Shown: piece by piece, positions 30,561-38,948 of the stretch | Layout of the letters: each line of letters starts with the position of its first letter | How positions within the stretch are numbered: the stretch's first letter is position 1 | Assembly (NCBI GenBank): GCA_016791145.1 | Contig: JAEUNJ010000253.1 | Coordinates: forward strand, 1 to 59,503 | Length of the DNA: 59,503 nucleotides | Direction of reading: 5' to 3' | DNA from: Rhodocyclaceae bacterium | GTDB lineage: Bacteria > Pseudomonadota > Gammaproteobacteria > Burkholderiales > Rhodocyclaceae | Made by a program: the position numbers and the translations under genes | The notes under the pieces: model-generated | What the model was told of the DNA's origin: nothing | What the model saw: the letters and a program-made list of their open reading frames with translations, nothing else | Database searches by the model: none

Positions 30561-31622
30561 ATGAACGCAAACTACGCATCCATCGACGTCGGCATCCTCG
30601 GCTACGGACTTTATTTCCCTTCCCGGCGCATGACCGCCGCCGACATCTCGGCGGCCACCGAAGGCCGTTGGAGCGAGGAGGCGGTACGGGAAAAGCTCGG
30701 CATCAACGGCAAGTCCGTCCCCGGCCCCGAGGACGGCACCCAGGAGATGGGCGCCAAGGCGGCCCTCGACGCCCTGGCGCGCACCGGCCTCGATCCCCTG
30801 GAAATCGACCTGATCCTTTGCATGGGGGAGGAATGGAAGGAGTTTCCCCTCACCACCTCCGCCATCTACATCCAGGAGCGCATCGGCGCCCACCGGGCCT
30901 GGGGCATCGACATCCAGCAGCGCTGCAACACCACCGTCGCCGCCATCAAGATCGCCAAGGACATGATGCTGGGCGACCCGGACATCTCGACCGTCATGAT
31001 CGTCGGCGGCTACCGCAACGGCGACCTGATCGACTACCGGGATTCCGCCGTCTCCTTCATGTTCGACCTGGCCGCCGCCGCCGGCGCCCTGATCCTCAAA
31101 AGGGGGCTGGGACGCAATGCCGTCCTCGGCTCCCACATCATCACCGACGGTTCCCTGGCCCGGGATGTCGGGGTCTGGTATGGGGGCACGGAGCACCCGA
31201 TCGAGAAATTCCCCGAGGCGGAACTCGCCGCCCAGCGGGCCCGCGGCAACCTGAGCCTGCGGGTCTTCGATCCGGAGCACATGAAGAACCGGCTGAACGA
31301 GGTTTCCATGCCCAACTGGCTGGCCTGCATCGACCGGGCCCTGGAAAAAAGCGGCGGCGCCAGCCGGTCCGACATCGACTTCCTCAACGTCCTCCACTTC
31401 AAGCGGTCCATGCACCTGGACCTGCTGAAGCTGCTGGGCCTGGCCCCCGAGCAGTCCGTGTATCTGGAGGACTATGGCCACGCCGGGCAGGTGGATTTCA
31501 TGATCTCCCTGCACGAGGGCCTGACCCGCGGCCGCATCAGGGACGGCGACCTGATGGTCGCCATCGCAGCCGGGATCGGTTACGTCTGGGGGGCTGTGGC
31601 GGTGCGCTGGGGCCCCGCCTGA
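30561..31622 (+). CDS. KAS III/FabH-like thiolase-fold enzyme
   Basis: 353 residues. The active-site cysteine C122 (IDIQQRCNTTV) and H279 (LNVLHFKRSMH) match FabH, but the third residue, Asn in FabH, is His here (YGHAG, H307). Such FabH-like enzymes outside fatty acid operons condense or cleave acyl-CoAs; here it sits at the end of the transporter/CoA cluster and may release acetyl-CoA or condense the intermediate. Function is inferred from fold and context only. Confidence 0.75.
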   Translation: MNANYASIDVGILGYGLYFPSRRMTAADISAATEGRWSEEAVREKLGINGKSVPGPEDGTQEMGAKAALDALARTGLDPLEIDLILCMGEEWKEFPLTTSAIYIQERIGAHRAWGIDIQQRCNTTVAAIKIAKDMMLGDPDISTVMIVGGYRNGDLIDYRDSAVSFMFDLAAAAGALILKRGLGRNAVLGSHIITDGSLARDVGVWYGGTEHPIEKFPEAELAAQRARGNLSLRVFDPEHMKNRLNEVSMPNWLACIDRALEKSGGASRSDIDFLNVLHFKRSMHLDLLKLLGLAPEQSVYLEDYGHAGQVDFMISLHEGLTRGRIRDGDLMVAIAAGIGYVWGAVAVRWGPA

Positions 31623-31910
31623 CCGGACGCCGGGACCGAGGGTCCAGGCCGGCGCTGCGCGATCGGCGGGCCGGGATTGCTCATGCCGGGTTCGGCCTCG
31701 GCATCGCGCCGGAACTGCGAATGGAAGTGCGGCGATTGGAAATCCGGCAGATAGATCGGAGACCTGTGGCGAGCGATGGGCTCGCCCCCCGCAGGTGCGC
31801 CCCGATCCCCTTGATGCGCCGCCCGTTCCGCGCGTCTCCAGTGGAGAACAGCCCGGTCGCGGCGTGGGGGGGCCTGGTTACCGGTGCGGACATGGCCGGG
31901 CGCACCGGCG
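31623..31910. other. Convergent intergenic region
   Basis: 288 nt between the KAS III-like gene and the small minus-strand gene. I see no credible coding frame. It holds the nested stem structure at 31754-31807, listed separately. Confidence 0.5.
31754..31807 (+). ncRNA. Nested three-stem structure, possible structured RNA or 3' end element
   Basis: Three nested complementary pairs: GATCGG/CCGATC (31754-31759, 31802-31807), ACCTG/CAGGT (31762-31766, 31792-31796) and GGCGAGC/GCTCGCC (31768-31774, 31780-31786). Together they form one long interrupted hairpin. It sits in a convergent gap with no U-run and no gene directly downstream on the plus strand, so a 3'-end or transcript-protecting role is likelier than a riboswitch. 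Confidence 0.3.
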
Positions 31911-32099
31911 TCAGGCGCCCGGGGGCAGGGTGGCGGCGGAATTCGCGGCCGACCCCGTGGCTTTTGCCATCGCCTCCAGGCGTTCGAGTTCGTCGATTTC
32001 CGGCTGACGGATGGTCCGGGTCACGGCCGCGCGGCGCGGGTGGGGCGCGAAAGCCCGCGGCTTGAGGACTTCCACGAGGGTCGGCTGCCAGTTCTTCAT
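31911..32099 (-). CDS. Small hypothetical protein
   Basis: 62 residues beginning MKNWQPTLVEVLKPRAF and rich in Arg/Ala. No family recognised. Support: aaggatcac ribosome-binding region upstream of ATG at 32099 and a compact polar composition unlike a random shadow frame. A longer in-frame version starting at 32216 lacks a good start. It precedes nothing obvious; the protease gene upstream is on the same strand. Confidence 0.45.
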   Translation of the reverse strand: MKNWQPTLVEVLKPRAFAPHPRRAAVTRTIRQPEIDELERLEAMAKATGSAANSAATLPPGA

Positions 32100-32243
32100 G
32101 GGGGTGATCCTTCGTCTTTCTCGGCAAAGTAGCTGCGACCCGTGCCGGTCGGGCGGGGTTCCCCGCGACGGGGAAAACTTTGTTTCGGAATGTATGGGCG
32201 TTGGCCGCGATCTCAAGGGACCCTCGGGCCCGCGGCCCGTCCC

Positions 32244-33401
32244 TCACTCCCGCGGGGTCGGCGGGCGCTTTCCGATGGTGACGGACAGTTCGATCTGGGC
32301 GCCGTCCCGGCGCAGGCCGAGGCGGGCCTCCTGGCCCGGGGGCAGGGCGGCGATGACTTCCAGGACCGCCCCGGCGTCCTGGATGCGCTTTCCGTCCACG
32401 GCCAACAGCACGTCCCCGGGCCGTATGCCCGCACGAAAGGCAGGGGTATCCTTTCGCACGCCGGCGATCAACGCGCCCTCCGTCCCGGGCAGGCGGAAGG
32501 ATTCCGCGAGTTCCGGGGTGATCTCCTGCAGCTCGACGCCGATCCACCCGCGGGTCACCGTGCCCGTCCGGATGATCTGCTCCATCACGCTGCGGGCCAG
32601 CGATACCGGAATCGCGAATCCGATGCCCATGGACCCGCCGCTCTGCGAATAGATGGCGGTATTGACGCCGACCAGGTTGCCGTTGCTGTCCACCAGCGCG
32701 CCGCCGGAATTGCCGGGATTGATGGCCGCGTCGGTCTGGATGAAGTTCTCGAAGGTGTTGATGCCCAGGTGGCTCCTGCCGAGCGCGGACACGATGCCCG
32801 ACGTGACCGTCTGGCCGACGCCGAAGGGGTTTCCGATGGCGAGCACCACGTCGCCGACGCGCAGGCTCTCCGAGGGCGCGAAGGTGATCGCGGGCAGGGC
32901 GCCCTCCACCGGGATCCGCACCACCGCCAGGTCCGAATCCGGATCGGCCCCGACCACTTTCGCCTTGAACTTGCGGCCGTCGTTGAGCGAGACCTCGATC
33001 TCGTCCGCCGCCTCGACGACATGGAAGTTGGTCAGGATGTAGCCGTCCGGCGACACGACCACGCCGCTGCCCAGGCCCGAGCGGCGCTGGGTGCCGCTGC
33101 CCAGCTGGTCCCCGAAGAAGTGGCGGAACAGCGGATCGTTGAGGAAGGGGTGGCGCGGCGACTTCACCTCCTGGCTGGTGAAGATGTGCACCACCGCCGG
33201 CAAGGCCTTCCGGGCGGCGTCCGCGAAGCTCGCCACGGCGCGGCCGGGTCCCTCGGGGGCGGCCGCCTCCTGCACCGAAACGACCCCGGGGACCGTCCTG
33301 GGCATCCGGCTCAGCCACTCCGGCTTCAGGGTCTGGACGACGAAAAGCACGGCGACGGCCATGGTGACCGACTGGGCGAAAACGAGCCAGAGACGTCTCA
33401 T
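32244..33401 (-). CDS. DegQ/AlgW/DegS-type periplasmic serine protease
   Basis: 385 residues: N-terminal membrane anchor (about 5-24), trypsin-like domain with catalytic triad H127 (NFHVV), D157 (DSDLAVV) and S232 (PGNSGGAL), and one PDZ domain (about 285-375). One PDZ plus an uncleaved-looking anchor points to the DegS/AlgW group, which cleaves anti-sigma factors in envelope stress. ATG at 33401 is chosen; the longer frame upstream is Arg/Pro-rich and unlikely. Divergent from the Nif3-like gene by 59 nt. Confidence 0.92.
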   Translation of the reverse strand: MRRLWLVFAQSVTMAVAVLFVVQTLKPEWLSRMPRTVPGVVSVQEAAAPEGPGRAVASFADAARKALPAVVHIFTSQEVKSPRHPFLNDPLFRHFFGDQLGSGTQRRSGLGSGVVVSPDGYILTNFHVVEAADEIEVSLNDGRKFKAKVVGADPDSDLAVVRIPVEGALPAITFAPSESLRVGDVVLAIGNPFGVGQTVTSGIVSALGRSHLGINTFENFIQTDAAINPGNSGGALVDSNGNLVGVNTAIYSQSGGSMGIGFAIPVSLARSVMEQIIRTGTVTRGWIGVELQEITPELAESFRLPGTEGALIAGVRKDTPAFRAGIRPGDVLLAVDGKRIQDAGAVLEVIAALPPGQEARLGLRRDGAQIELSVTIGKRPPTPRE

Positions 33402-33460
33402 AATCCGAAGCGGCGTCCGTCTCGGCGGCGCGCCGCATCGTACGGACACCGGAGGAAGCC

Positions 33461-34207
33461 ATGCACAGGGAAGAATTGCGCGCCTATCTCGATTCGCTGC
33501 TCGAGTCCGCGCGTTTCAAGGATTATTGCCCAAACGGCCTGCAAGTGGAAGGACGCGGCGAGGTCCGCCGCGTCGTCTGCGGCGTCACGGCGAGCCAGGC
33601 GATGCTCGACGCGGCCGTCGCCCGCGATGCGGATGCCATAGTGGTGCACCACGGCTGGTTCTGGCGCTCCGACGACCCGCGGGTGACCGGCATCCGGCGG
33701 CGGCGCCTGGCCACGGCCCTGGTCCATGGCCTGAACCTGTTCGCCTACCACCTGCCCCTGGATGCCCACCCGGACCTGGGCAACAACGCCCGCCTGGCCC
33801 ATCACCTGGGCTGGCGGACCGACGGGCGCTTCGGGGATCAGGACGTGGGGTTCCTGGGAACCCCGGGGGAGGTCCGAAGCGCCGAGGTCCTGGCGCGCCG
33901 CATGGAAACCGTCCTCGGCCGCGGCGTGCTGCTGGTGGGCGACGGCGACCGCCCCGTCGACCGGATCGCCTGGTGCAGCGGCGGCGCCCAGGGCTATTTC
34001 GAGGCGGCCATCGCCGCCGGGGCGGACTGCTACGTGTCGGGTGAGATCTCGGAACAGACGGTGCACCTGGCCCGGGAGAGCGGCGTGCCCTTCATCGCCG
34101 CCGGCCACCACGCCACGGAGCGCTACGGCGTCCAGGCCCTGGGCGAACATCTGGCCACGGTGCACGGGCTGGAGTGCATCTACGTGGAGGTGGATAACCC
34201 GGCCTGA
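33461..34207 (+). CDS. Nif3-like dinuclear metal centre hexameric protein
   Basis: 248 residues of the Nif3/YbgI (GTP cyclohydrolase 1 type 2-like) family. Metal-binding histidines are seen in VVHHGWFW and at the C-terminus in AAGHHATERYGVQALGE; the N-terminus KDYCPNGLQVEG is typical. The cellular role of the family is not settled. Ribosome-binding site ggagga. Monocistronic. Confidence 0.92.
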   Translation: MHREELRAYLDSLLESARFKDYCPNGLQVEGRGEVRRVVCGVTASQAMLDAAVARDADAIVVHHGWFWRSDDPRVTGIRRRRLATALVHGLNLFAYHLPLDAHPDLGNNARLAHHLGWRTDGRFGDQDVGFLGTPGEVRSAEVLARRMETVLGRGVLLVGDGDRPVDRIAWCSGGAQGYFEAAIAAGADCYVSGEISEQTVHLARESGVPFIAAGHHATERYGVQALGEHLATVHGLECIYVEVDNPA

Positions 34208-34226
34208 ACACGGCCATCCTGAACCA

Positions 34227-34255
34227 TTGACAATTCAAGATTCGTGAATTACGAT
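34227..34255 (+). promoter_or_regulatory. Sigma-70 promoter of the aromatic-type operon
   Basis: TTGACA, 17 nt, TACGAT: near-consensus -35/-10, in an AT-rich island unlike the surrounding DNA. The spacer and -10 include AATTC-N9-GAATT, a possible operator for a local repressor. Transcription would begin near 34262, about 90 nt before the first gene. Confidence 0.7.
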
Positions 34256-34352
34256 TCGAGAAACTGATTTACCAAAACATAATTTCTGGAACGAAATTCC
34301 GGGGCGGCGGCACCCCTTTGCCGTCGCCCCCCGATCCCGAGAGAGGAAACGC

Positions 34353-35315
34353 ATGAGCGAAAAGAAATTCGCCTCCCAGGCCGACCTGGAGGCCAAGAAG
34401 GTCAGCTTCGACAAGCTGTCGGACAACGCCTGGGCCTACACGGCCGAGGGCGACCCCAACACCGGCATCGTCATCGGTGACGACGGCGTCATGATCATCG
34501 ACGCCACCGCCACGCCGGTCATGGCCCAGGACGTGATCCGCCGCGTCCGCGAGGTCACCGACCTGCCCATCAAGTACGTGGTCCTCACCCATTACCACGC
34601 GGTGCGGGTCCTGGGCGCCTCCGGCTACCGCAACGCCGGCCTGCAGCAGGTCATCGCCAGCCGCGACACCTACGACCTGATCGTCGAGCGCGGCCAGCAG
34701 GACATGGACTCGGAGATCGGCCGCTTCCCGCGCCTGTTCAATGCCGTCGAGAGTGTGCCGGGCCTGACCTGGCCCACCCTCACCTTCAGTGGCGAGATGA
34801 CCCTCTGGATGGGCAAGCTGGAGGTGCGGATCATGCAACTGGGCCGCGGCCACACCAAGGGCGACACCGTCGTCTGGCTGCCGCAGCAGAAGATCCTCTT
34901 TTCCGGCGACCTGGTGGAGTTCGACGCCGCCTGCTACACGGGCGACGCCTACCTGGCCGACTGGCCGCAGACCCTGGCCAACGTGGCGGCCCTGGGCGCG
35001 GAAAAGCTGGTGCCGGGCCGCGGCCCGGCCCTGACGAATCCGGCCGACGTGGCCCGCGGGCTCGCCTACACCACCGACTTCGTCACCGCCCTCTACACGG
35101 GCGCGAAGGAGGCGGTGGCGGCCGGCATGGACCTGAAGGCCGCCATGGCCCACACCCGCAAGCTGATGGACCCGATGTTCGGGCAGGTGTTCATCTACGA
35201 GCATTGCCTGCCCTTCGACGTGACCCGTGCCTTCGACGAGGCCTCGGGCCTCCGCGATCCCCGCATCTGGACGGCGGAGCGCGACCAGGAGATGTGGCAC
35301 GCGCTGCAAGCCTGA
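34353..35315 (+). CDS. Metallo-beta-lactamase fold protein with altered metal motif
   Basis: 320 residues. The MBL core is clear (GIVIGDDGVMIID; LTHYHAVRVLGA; GRGHTKGD; LFSGDLVEFD). The canonical HxHxDH motif reads H80-Y-H82-A-V84-R85, so the Asp and His of the second metal site are replaced. It may bind one metal or have a changed reaction. First gene of an operon with a FAD monooxygenase, DUF2783, VOC and FAA hydrolase genes; a thioester or ester hydrolase role in aromatic degradation is plausible. Confidence 0.85.
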   Translation: MSEKKFASQADLEAKKVSFDKLSDNAWAYTAEGDPNTGIVIGDDGVMIIDATATPVMAQDVIRRVREVTDLPIKYVVLTHYHAVRVLGASGYRNAGLQQVIASRDTYDLIVERGQQDMDSEIGRFPRLFNAVESVPGLTWPTLTFSGEMTLWMGKLEVRIMQLGRGHTKGDTVVWLPQQKILFSGDLVEFDAACYTGDAYLADWPQTLANVAALGAEKLVPGRGPALTNPADVARGLAYTTDFVTALYTGAKEAVAAGMDLKAAMAHTRKLMDPMFGQVFIYEHCLPFDVTRAFDEASGLRDPRIWTAERDQEMWHALQA

Positions 35316-35345
35316 CCCGGCCACCGACGAGAGGAGGAGAACCAG

Positions 35346-37013
35346 GTGCTTCAGACCTACCAGTACCCGAAGTTCGAATACGTGAAACCGGCGGAACTCG
35401 CGGACGCGACGACCCGCCGGGTGCCCGTGGTCGTCGTCGGCGCCGGCCCGGTGGGCCTGGCGGCCGCGATCGAATGCCGACTCAAGGACATCCCCGTCCT
35501 CCTGCTCGACGACGACGACACCGTCTCCGTCGGTTCCCGCGGAGTCTGCTATGCGAAGCGGGCCCTGGAGATCCTGGATCGCATCGGCTGCGGCGACCGG
35601 GTCTGCGGCAAGGGCGTTTCCTGGAACGTGGGACGCACCTTCTTCCGGGACCGGGAGGTCTACAGCTTCAACCTGGTCCCCGAGCCGGACCACAAACGCC
35701 CCGGCATGGTGAATCTCCAGCAGTACTACCTCGAGGAATACGAGGTCACCCGGGCCCGCCAGGCGGGAGTGGACCTGCGCTGGAGGAACAAGGTGGTGTC
35801 CGTCTCCCGCCACGAGGACCACGTCGCGCTGAAGGTCGAGACGCCGGACGGCTTCTACACGCTGGAGGCCGACTGGCTGATCGTCGCCGACGGCGCGCGC
35901 AGTCCGATCCGCCACATGCTGGGGCTGGACATCGAGGGCAGAATCTTCATGGACCGCTTCCTGATCGCCGACGTGGTCATGAAGGCGGATTTCCCGGCCG
36001 AGCGCTGGTTCTGGTTCGATCCGCCCTTCCATCCGGGCCAGTCGGTGCTGCTCCACAAGCAGGCCGACAACGTCTGGCGCATCGACTTCCAGTTGGGCTG
36101 GCAGGCCGACCCGGAGGAGGAGAAGAAGCCGGAGAAGGTGATCCCCCGCATCAAGGCGATGCTCGGCGACGACCGGGAGTTCGAGCTGGAATGGGTCAGC
36201 GTCTACACCTTCCAGTGCCGGCGGATGGGCCGCTTCCGCCATGGCCGCGTGCTCTTCGTCGGCGATGCCGCCCACCAGGTTTCCCCCTTCGGCGCCCGGG
36301 GGGCCAATTCCGGCTACCAGGACACGGACAACCTGGGCTGGAAACTTGCCCTCGTCATGGCCGGCCAGGCGCCGGAAGCGCTGCTCGACACCTACTCGGA
36401 CGAGCGCGCCCAGGCCGCCGACGAGAACATCCTCAACTCGACCCGCTCGACGGACTTCATCACCCCGAAGAGCCCCGTCAGCCTGGCGTTCCGCAATGCG
36501 GTGCTGGCCCTGGCCCAGGACCATCCCTTCGCGCGCAAGCTGGTCAATTCCGGGCGGCTCTCGGTGCCGGCCTTCCTGACCGGTTCCGTCCTCAACACGC
36601 CCGACGCCGATCCTTTCGCCGGGGACATGGTGCCCGGGGCGCCGATGGACGATGCCCCGGTAATCGACAACGGCGCCGACGGCTGGCTGCTCGACAAGGT
36701 GGGCAACGCGTTCCACGCCCTCTACTTCGCCGAGGACCCGGCCGCCGTGGACCAGGCCATCGCGGCCGCCCTGGGCGACCTCGCCCTCGGCCCCGTGGCG
36801 GTGAAGCCCATGGTCGTGTCCTCGAGGCCCGGCCCGGTGGCCGGCGGAATCCCGGTCCTCGTGGATTCGAAGGGGGTTGCCGCCAAGCGCTACGACGCCA
36901 GGCCAGGCACCGTCTACCTCGTCCGCCCAGACCAGCACGTGGCGGCCCGCTGGCGCGGCCTCGACCCGGCCAAGGTGAAGGCCGCCGTCGCCCGCGCCAC
37001 CTGCAATGCCTGA
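35346..37013 (+). CDS. FAD-dependent aromatic-type monooxygenase
   Basis: 555-residue class A flavoprotein hydroxylase (MhpA/PheA-like). Dinucleotide fold GAGPVG (32-37), the DG motif (ADGARSPIR) and the FAD-binding GD motif (VGDAAHQVSPFGARGANSG). The C-terminal thioredoxin-like part is shortened but present. Such enzymes use NAD(P)H and O2 to hydroxylate phenolic rings. GTG start at 35346 follows gaggaggagaa. The small DUF2783 gene follows after 11 nt, a pairing often seen for this family. Confidence 0.9.
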   Translation: MLQTYQYPKFEYVKPAELADATTRRVPVVVVGAGPVGLAAAIECRLKDIPVLLLDDDDTVSVGSRGVCYAKRALEILDRIGCGDRVCGKGVSWNVGRTFFRDREVYSFNLVPEPDHKRPGMVNLQQYYLEEYEVTRARQAGVDLRWRNKVVSVSRHEDHVALKVETPDGFYTLEADWLIVADGARSPIRHMLGLDIEGRIFMDRFLIADVVMKADFPAERWFWFDPPFHPGQSVLLHKQADNVWRIDFQLGWQADPEEEKKPEKVIPRIKAMLGDDREFELEWVSVYTFQCRRMGRFRHGRVLFVGDAAHQVSPFGARGANSGYQDTDNLGWKLALVMAGQAPEALLDTYSDERAQAADENILNSTRSTDFITPKSPVSLAFRNAVLALAQDHPFARKLVNSGRLSVPAFLTGSVLNTPDADPFAGDMVPGAPMDDAPVIDNGADGWLLDKVGNAFHALYFAEDPAAVDQAIAAALGDLALGPVAVKPMVVSSRPGPVAGGIPVLVDSKGVAAKRYDARPGTVYLVRPDQHVAARWRGLDPAKVKAAVARATCNA

Positions 37014-37024
37014 AGGAGCCCTTC

Positions 37025-37249
37025 ATGCCCCTCAACCTGAACCCGAACTTCTTCGAACCCGGCAAGCGCTACTTCCGGGACTTCTCGCCCGGCGACGATT
37101 TCTATGAGATGCTCATCGAGACGCACCGGGACCTGACGGAAGCCCAGAGCGCGCAGGTGAATGCGAAGCTGATCCTGCTGCTGTCCAACCACATCGGCGA
37201 CATCACGGTCCTGCGCGAGGCCATGGCCATCGCCCGGGCCGGGGCGTGA
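37025..37249 (+). CDS. DUF2783 small protein
   Basis: 74 residues; the stretch DDFYEMLIETHRDLTEAQSA followed by NAKLILLLSNHIGD matches DUF2783, as I recall the family. Function unknown. It lies directly after the FAD monooxygenase gene, as is common, and may be an accessory subunit or stability factor. Confidence 0.8.
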   Translation: MPLNLNPNFFEPGKRYFRDFSPGDDFYEMLIETHRDLTEAQSAQVNAKLILLLSNHIGDITVLREAMAIARAGA

Positions 37250-37274
37250 CGGCCGCACAAGAGAGGAGACCCCC

Positions 37275-37823
37275 ATGAAGATCCGCAAGATCCACCACGT
37301 GGCCTACCGCTGCAGGGACGCCAAGGAAACCGTCGAGTGGTACGGCAAGTACCTGAACATGGGCTTCATCCTGGCCATCGCCGAGGACCGGGTGCCCTCG
37401 ACCCAGGAGGCGGATCCCTACATGCACGTCTTCCTCGACGCTGGCGGCGGCAACATCCTCGCCTTCTTCGAGCTGCCGACCAAACCCGAGATGGGCCGCG
37501 ATCCCAACACCCCGGCCTGGACCCAGCACCTGGCCCTGGAACTGGCTTCCCTGGAGGAGATGATGGCCGTGAAGGCCCGCCTGGAGGCGGACGGCATCCA
37601 GGTGGTCGGGCCCACGGACCACGCGCTGTTCCAGTCGATCTACTTCTACGATCCGAGCGGCCACCGGCTGGAACTGGCGGTGAATACCCACACCGACGAG
37701 ATGATGAGGAAGCTCGACGAGGTCAAGTGGGACATGATCAATGAATGGGCCGCCACCCGGAAGGCGCCCCAGCACGCCCGCTGGATGCACGACGGCAGCT
37801 ACAAGACCTGGGCCGCGAAGTGA
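37275..37823 (+). CDS. VOC-superfamily protein (glyoxalase/extradiol dioxygenase-like)
   Basis: 182 residues with the vicinal oxygen chelate fold. Candidate metal ligands are a His in IHHVAYRC (near residues 7-8), H in WTQHLALEL and E in GHRLELAV. Length fits a single-module ring-cleavage or glyoxalase-like enzyme. Between the monooxygenase and the FAA hydrolase it most likely acts on the hydroxylated ring or its product. Its stop overlaps the next start by 4 nt. Confidence 0.82.
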   Translation: MKIRKIHHVAYRCRDAKETVEWYGKYLNMGFILAIAEDRVPSTQEADPYMHVFLDAGGGNILAFFELPTKPEMGRDPNTPAWTQHLALELASLEEMMAVKARLEADGIQVVGPTDHALFQSIYFYDPSGHRLELAVNTHTDEMMRKLDEVKWDMINEWAATRKAPQHARWMHDGSYKTWAAK

Positions 37824-38839
37824 AGCTCGCCACCCTGAAGCACGGCGGCCGGGACGGCACCCTGGTGGTCGTCAGCCGCGATCTCGCCCGCTGCCAGACC
37901 GTGGGCGGCATCGCCCGGACCCTGCAGGCGGCCCTGGACGACTGGGACACCGTCGTCCCGGAACTCGAGCTGGTCTACGACATGCTCAATCACGGGCATG
38001 CCCGCCACGCGATCCCCTTTGATCCGCGCCACTGCCATTCCCCACTGCCGCGGGCCTACCAGTGGGCCGACGGATCAGCCTACGTGAACCACGTGGAACT
38101 GGTGCGCAAGGCCCGCAACGCCGAGATGCCGAAGGAATTCTGGACCGACCCGCTGATGTACCAGGGTGGTTCCGATTCCTTCGTCGGCCCCACGGATCCC
38201 ATCTGGGCCATGGACGAGGCCTGGGGCATCGACTTCGAGGCCGAGGTGGCGGCGGTCACCGGCGACCTGCCCATGGGCGCCCCCCCCGACCGGTGCGCCG
38301 AGGCGATCCGCCTGCTGATGCTGGCAAACGACGTCAGCCTGCGCAACCTGATTCCCGGCGAACTCAACAAGGGTTTCGGTTTCTTCCAGTCCAAGCCGGC
38401 CTCCGCCTTCTCCCCGGTGGCCGTGACCCCCGACGAACTGGGCGTCGCCTGGCGGGAGGGCCGGGTCCATCGGCCGATGCTGGTCGGCCTGAACGGCAAA
38501 CCCTTCGGCCGGCCCGACGCGGGCGTGGACATGACCTTCGATTTCGGCCGCCTGATCGCCCACTTGGCCAGGACGCGCGAGGTGGAGGCCGGCTCCATCG
38601 TCGGCTCCGGCACGGTCTCCAACAAGCAGGGCGGCCTCTGGGGTTCCAGCATCGGAAACGGGGGCGTCGGCTACTGTTGCATTGCGGAGGTTCGCATGTA
38701 CGAGACCATCGAGTCCGGCAAGCCCGCGACGCCCTTCCTCAAGTTCGGGGACCGGGTGCGCATCGAGATGCAGGACGAGCACGGGCAGAGCATCTTCGGG
38801 GCCATCGACCAGGTGGTGGAGCCTTACCCGGCCGGCTGA
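37820..38839 (+). CDS. Fumarylacetoacetate hydrolase family protein
   Basis: 339 residues. N-terminus KLATLKHGGRDGTLVVVSRD, then the metal-binding centre IDFEAEVAAVTGDLP and the GSGTVSNKQGG loop, as in bacterial fumarylacetoacetases of the homogentisate route. Expected to hydrolyse the ring-cleavage product to fumarate/acetoacetate-like acids. GTG at 37820 overlaps the VOC stop (GTGA). Last gene of the operon; no isomerase gene is present nearby. Confidence 0.88.
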   Translation: MKLATLKHGGRDGTLVVVSRDLARCQTVGGIARTLQAALDDWDTVVPELELVYDMLNHGHARHAIPFDPRHCHSPLPRAYQWADGSAYVNHVELVRKARNAEMPKEFWTDPLMYQGGSDSFVGPTDPIWAMDEAWGIDFEAEVAAVTGDLPMGAPPDRCAEAIRLLMLANDVSLRNLIPGELNKGFGFFQSKPASAFSPVAVTPDELGVAWREGRVHRPMLVGLNGKPFGRPDAGVDMTFDFGRLIAHLARTREVEAGSIVGSGTVSNKQGGLWGSSIGNGGVGYCCIAEVRMYETIESGKPATPFLKFGDRVRIEMQDEHGQSIFGAIDQVVEPYPAG

Positions 38840-38948
38840 CCGGCGCGGGGCCCCCGTCCCGCGCAAGCATCCCGTCCGTTCGCCCGCCGGCCGCGCTACC
38901 ATCCCGGTATCGTGGCCTGGCGGCGCCGCCGTGCGCCGGAACTCACCC

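Noticed and set aside
31771..31807. Fluoride riboswitch
   Set aside because: GCGATGG and CGCC resemble the motif, but the conserved AA bulge and downstream pseudoknot partners are missing, and no CrcB-type gene follows.
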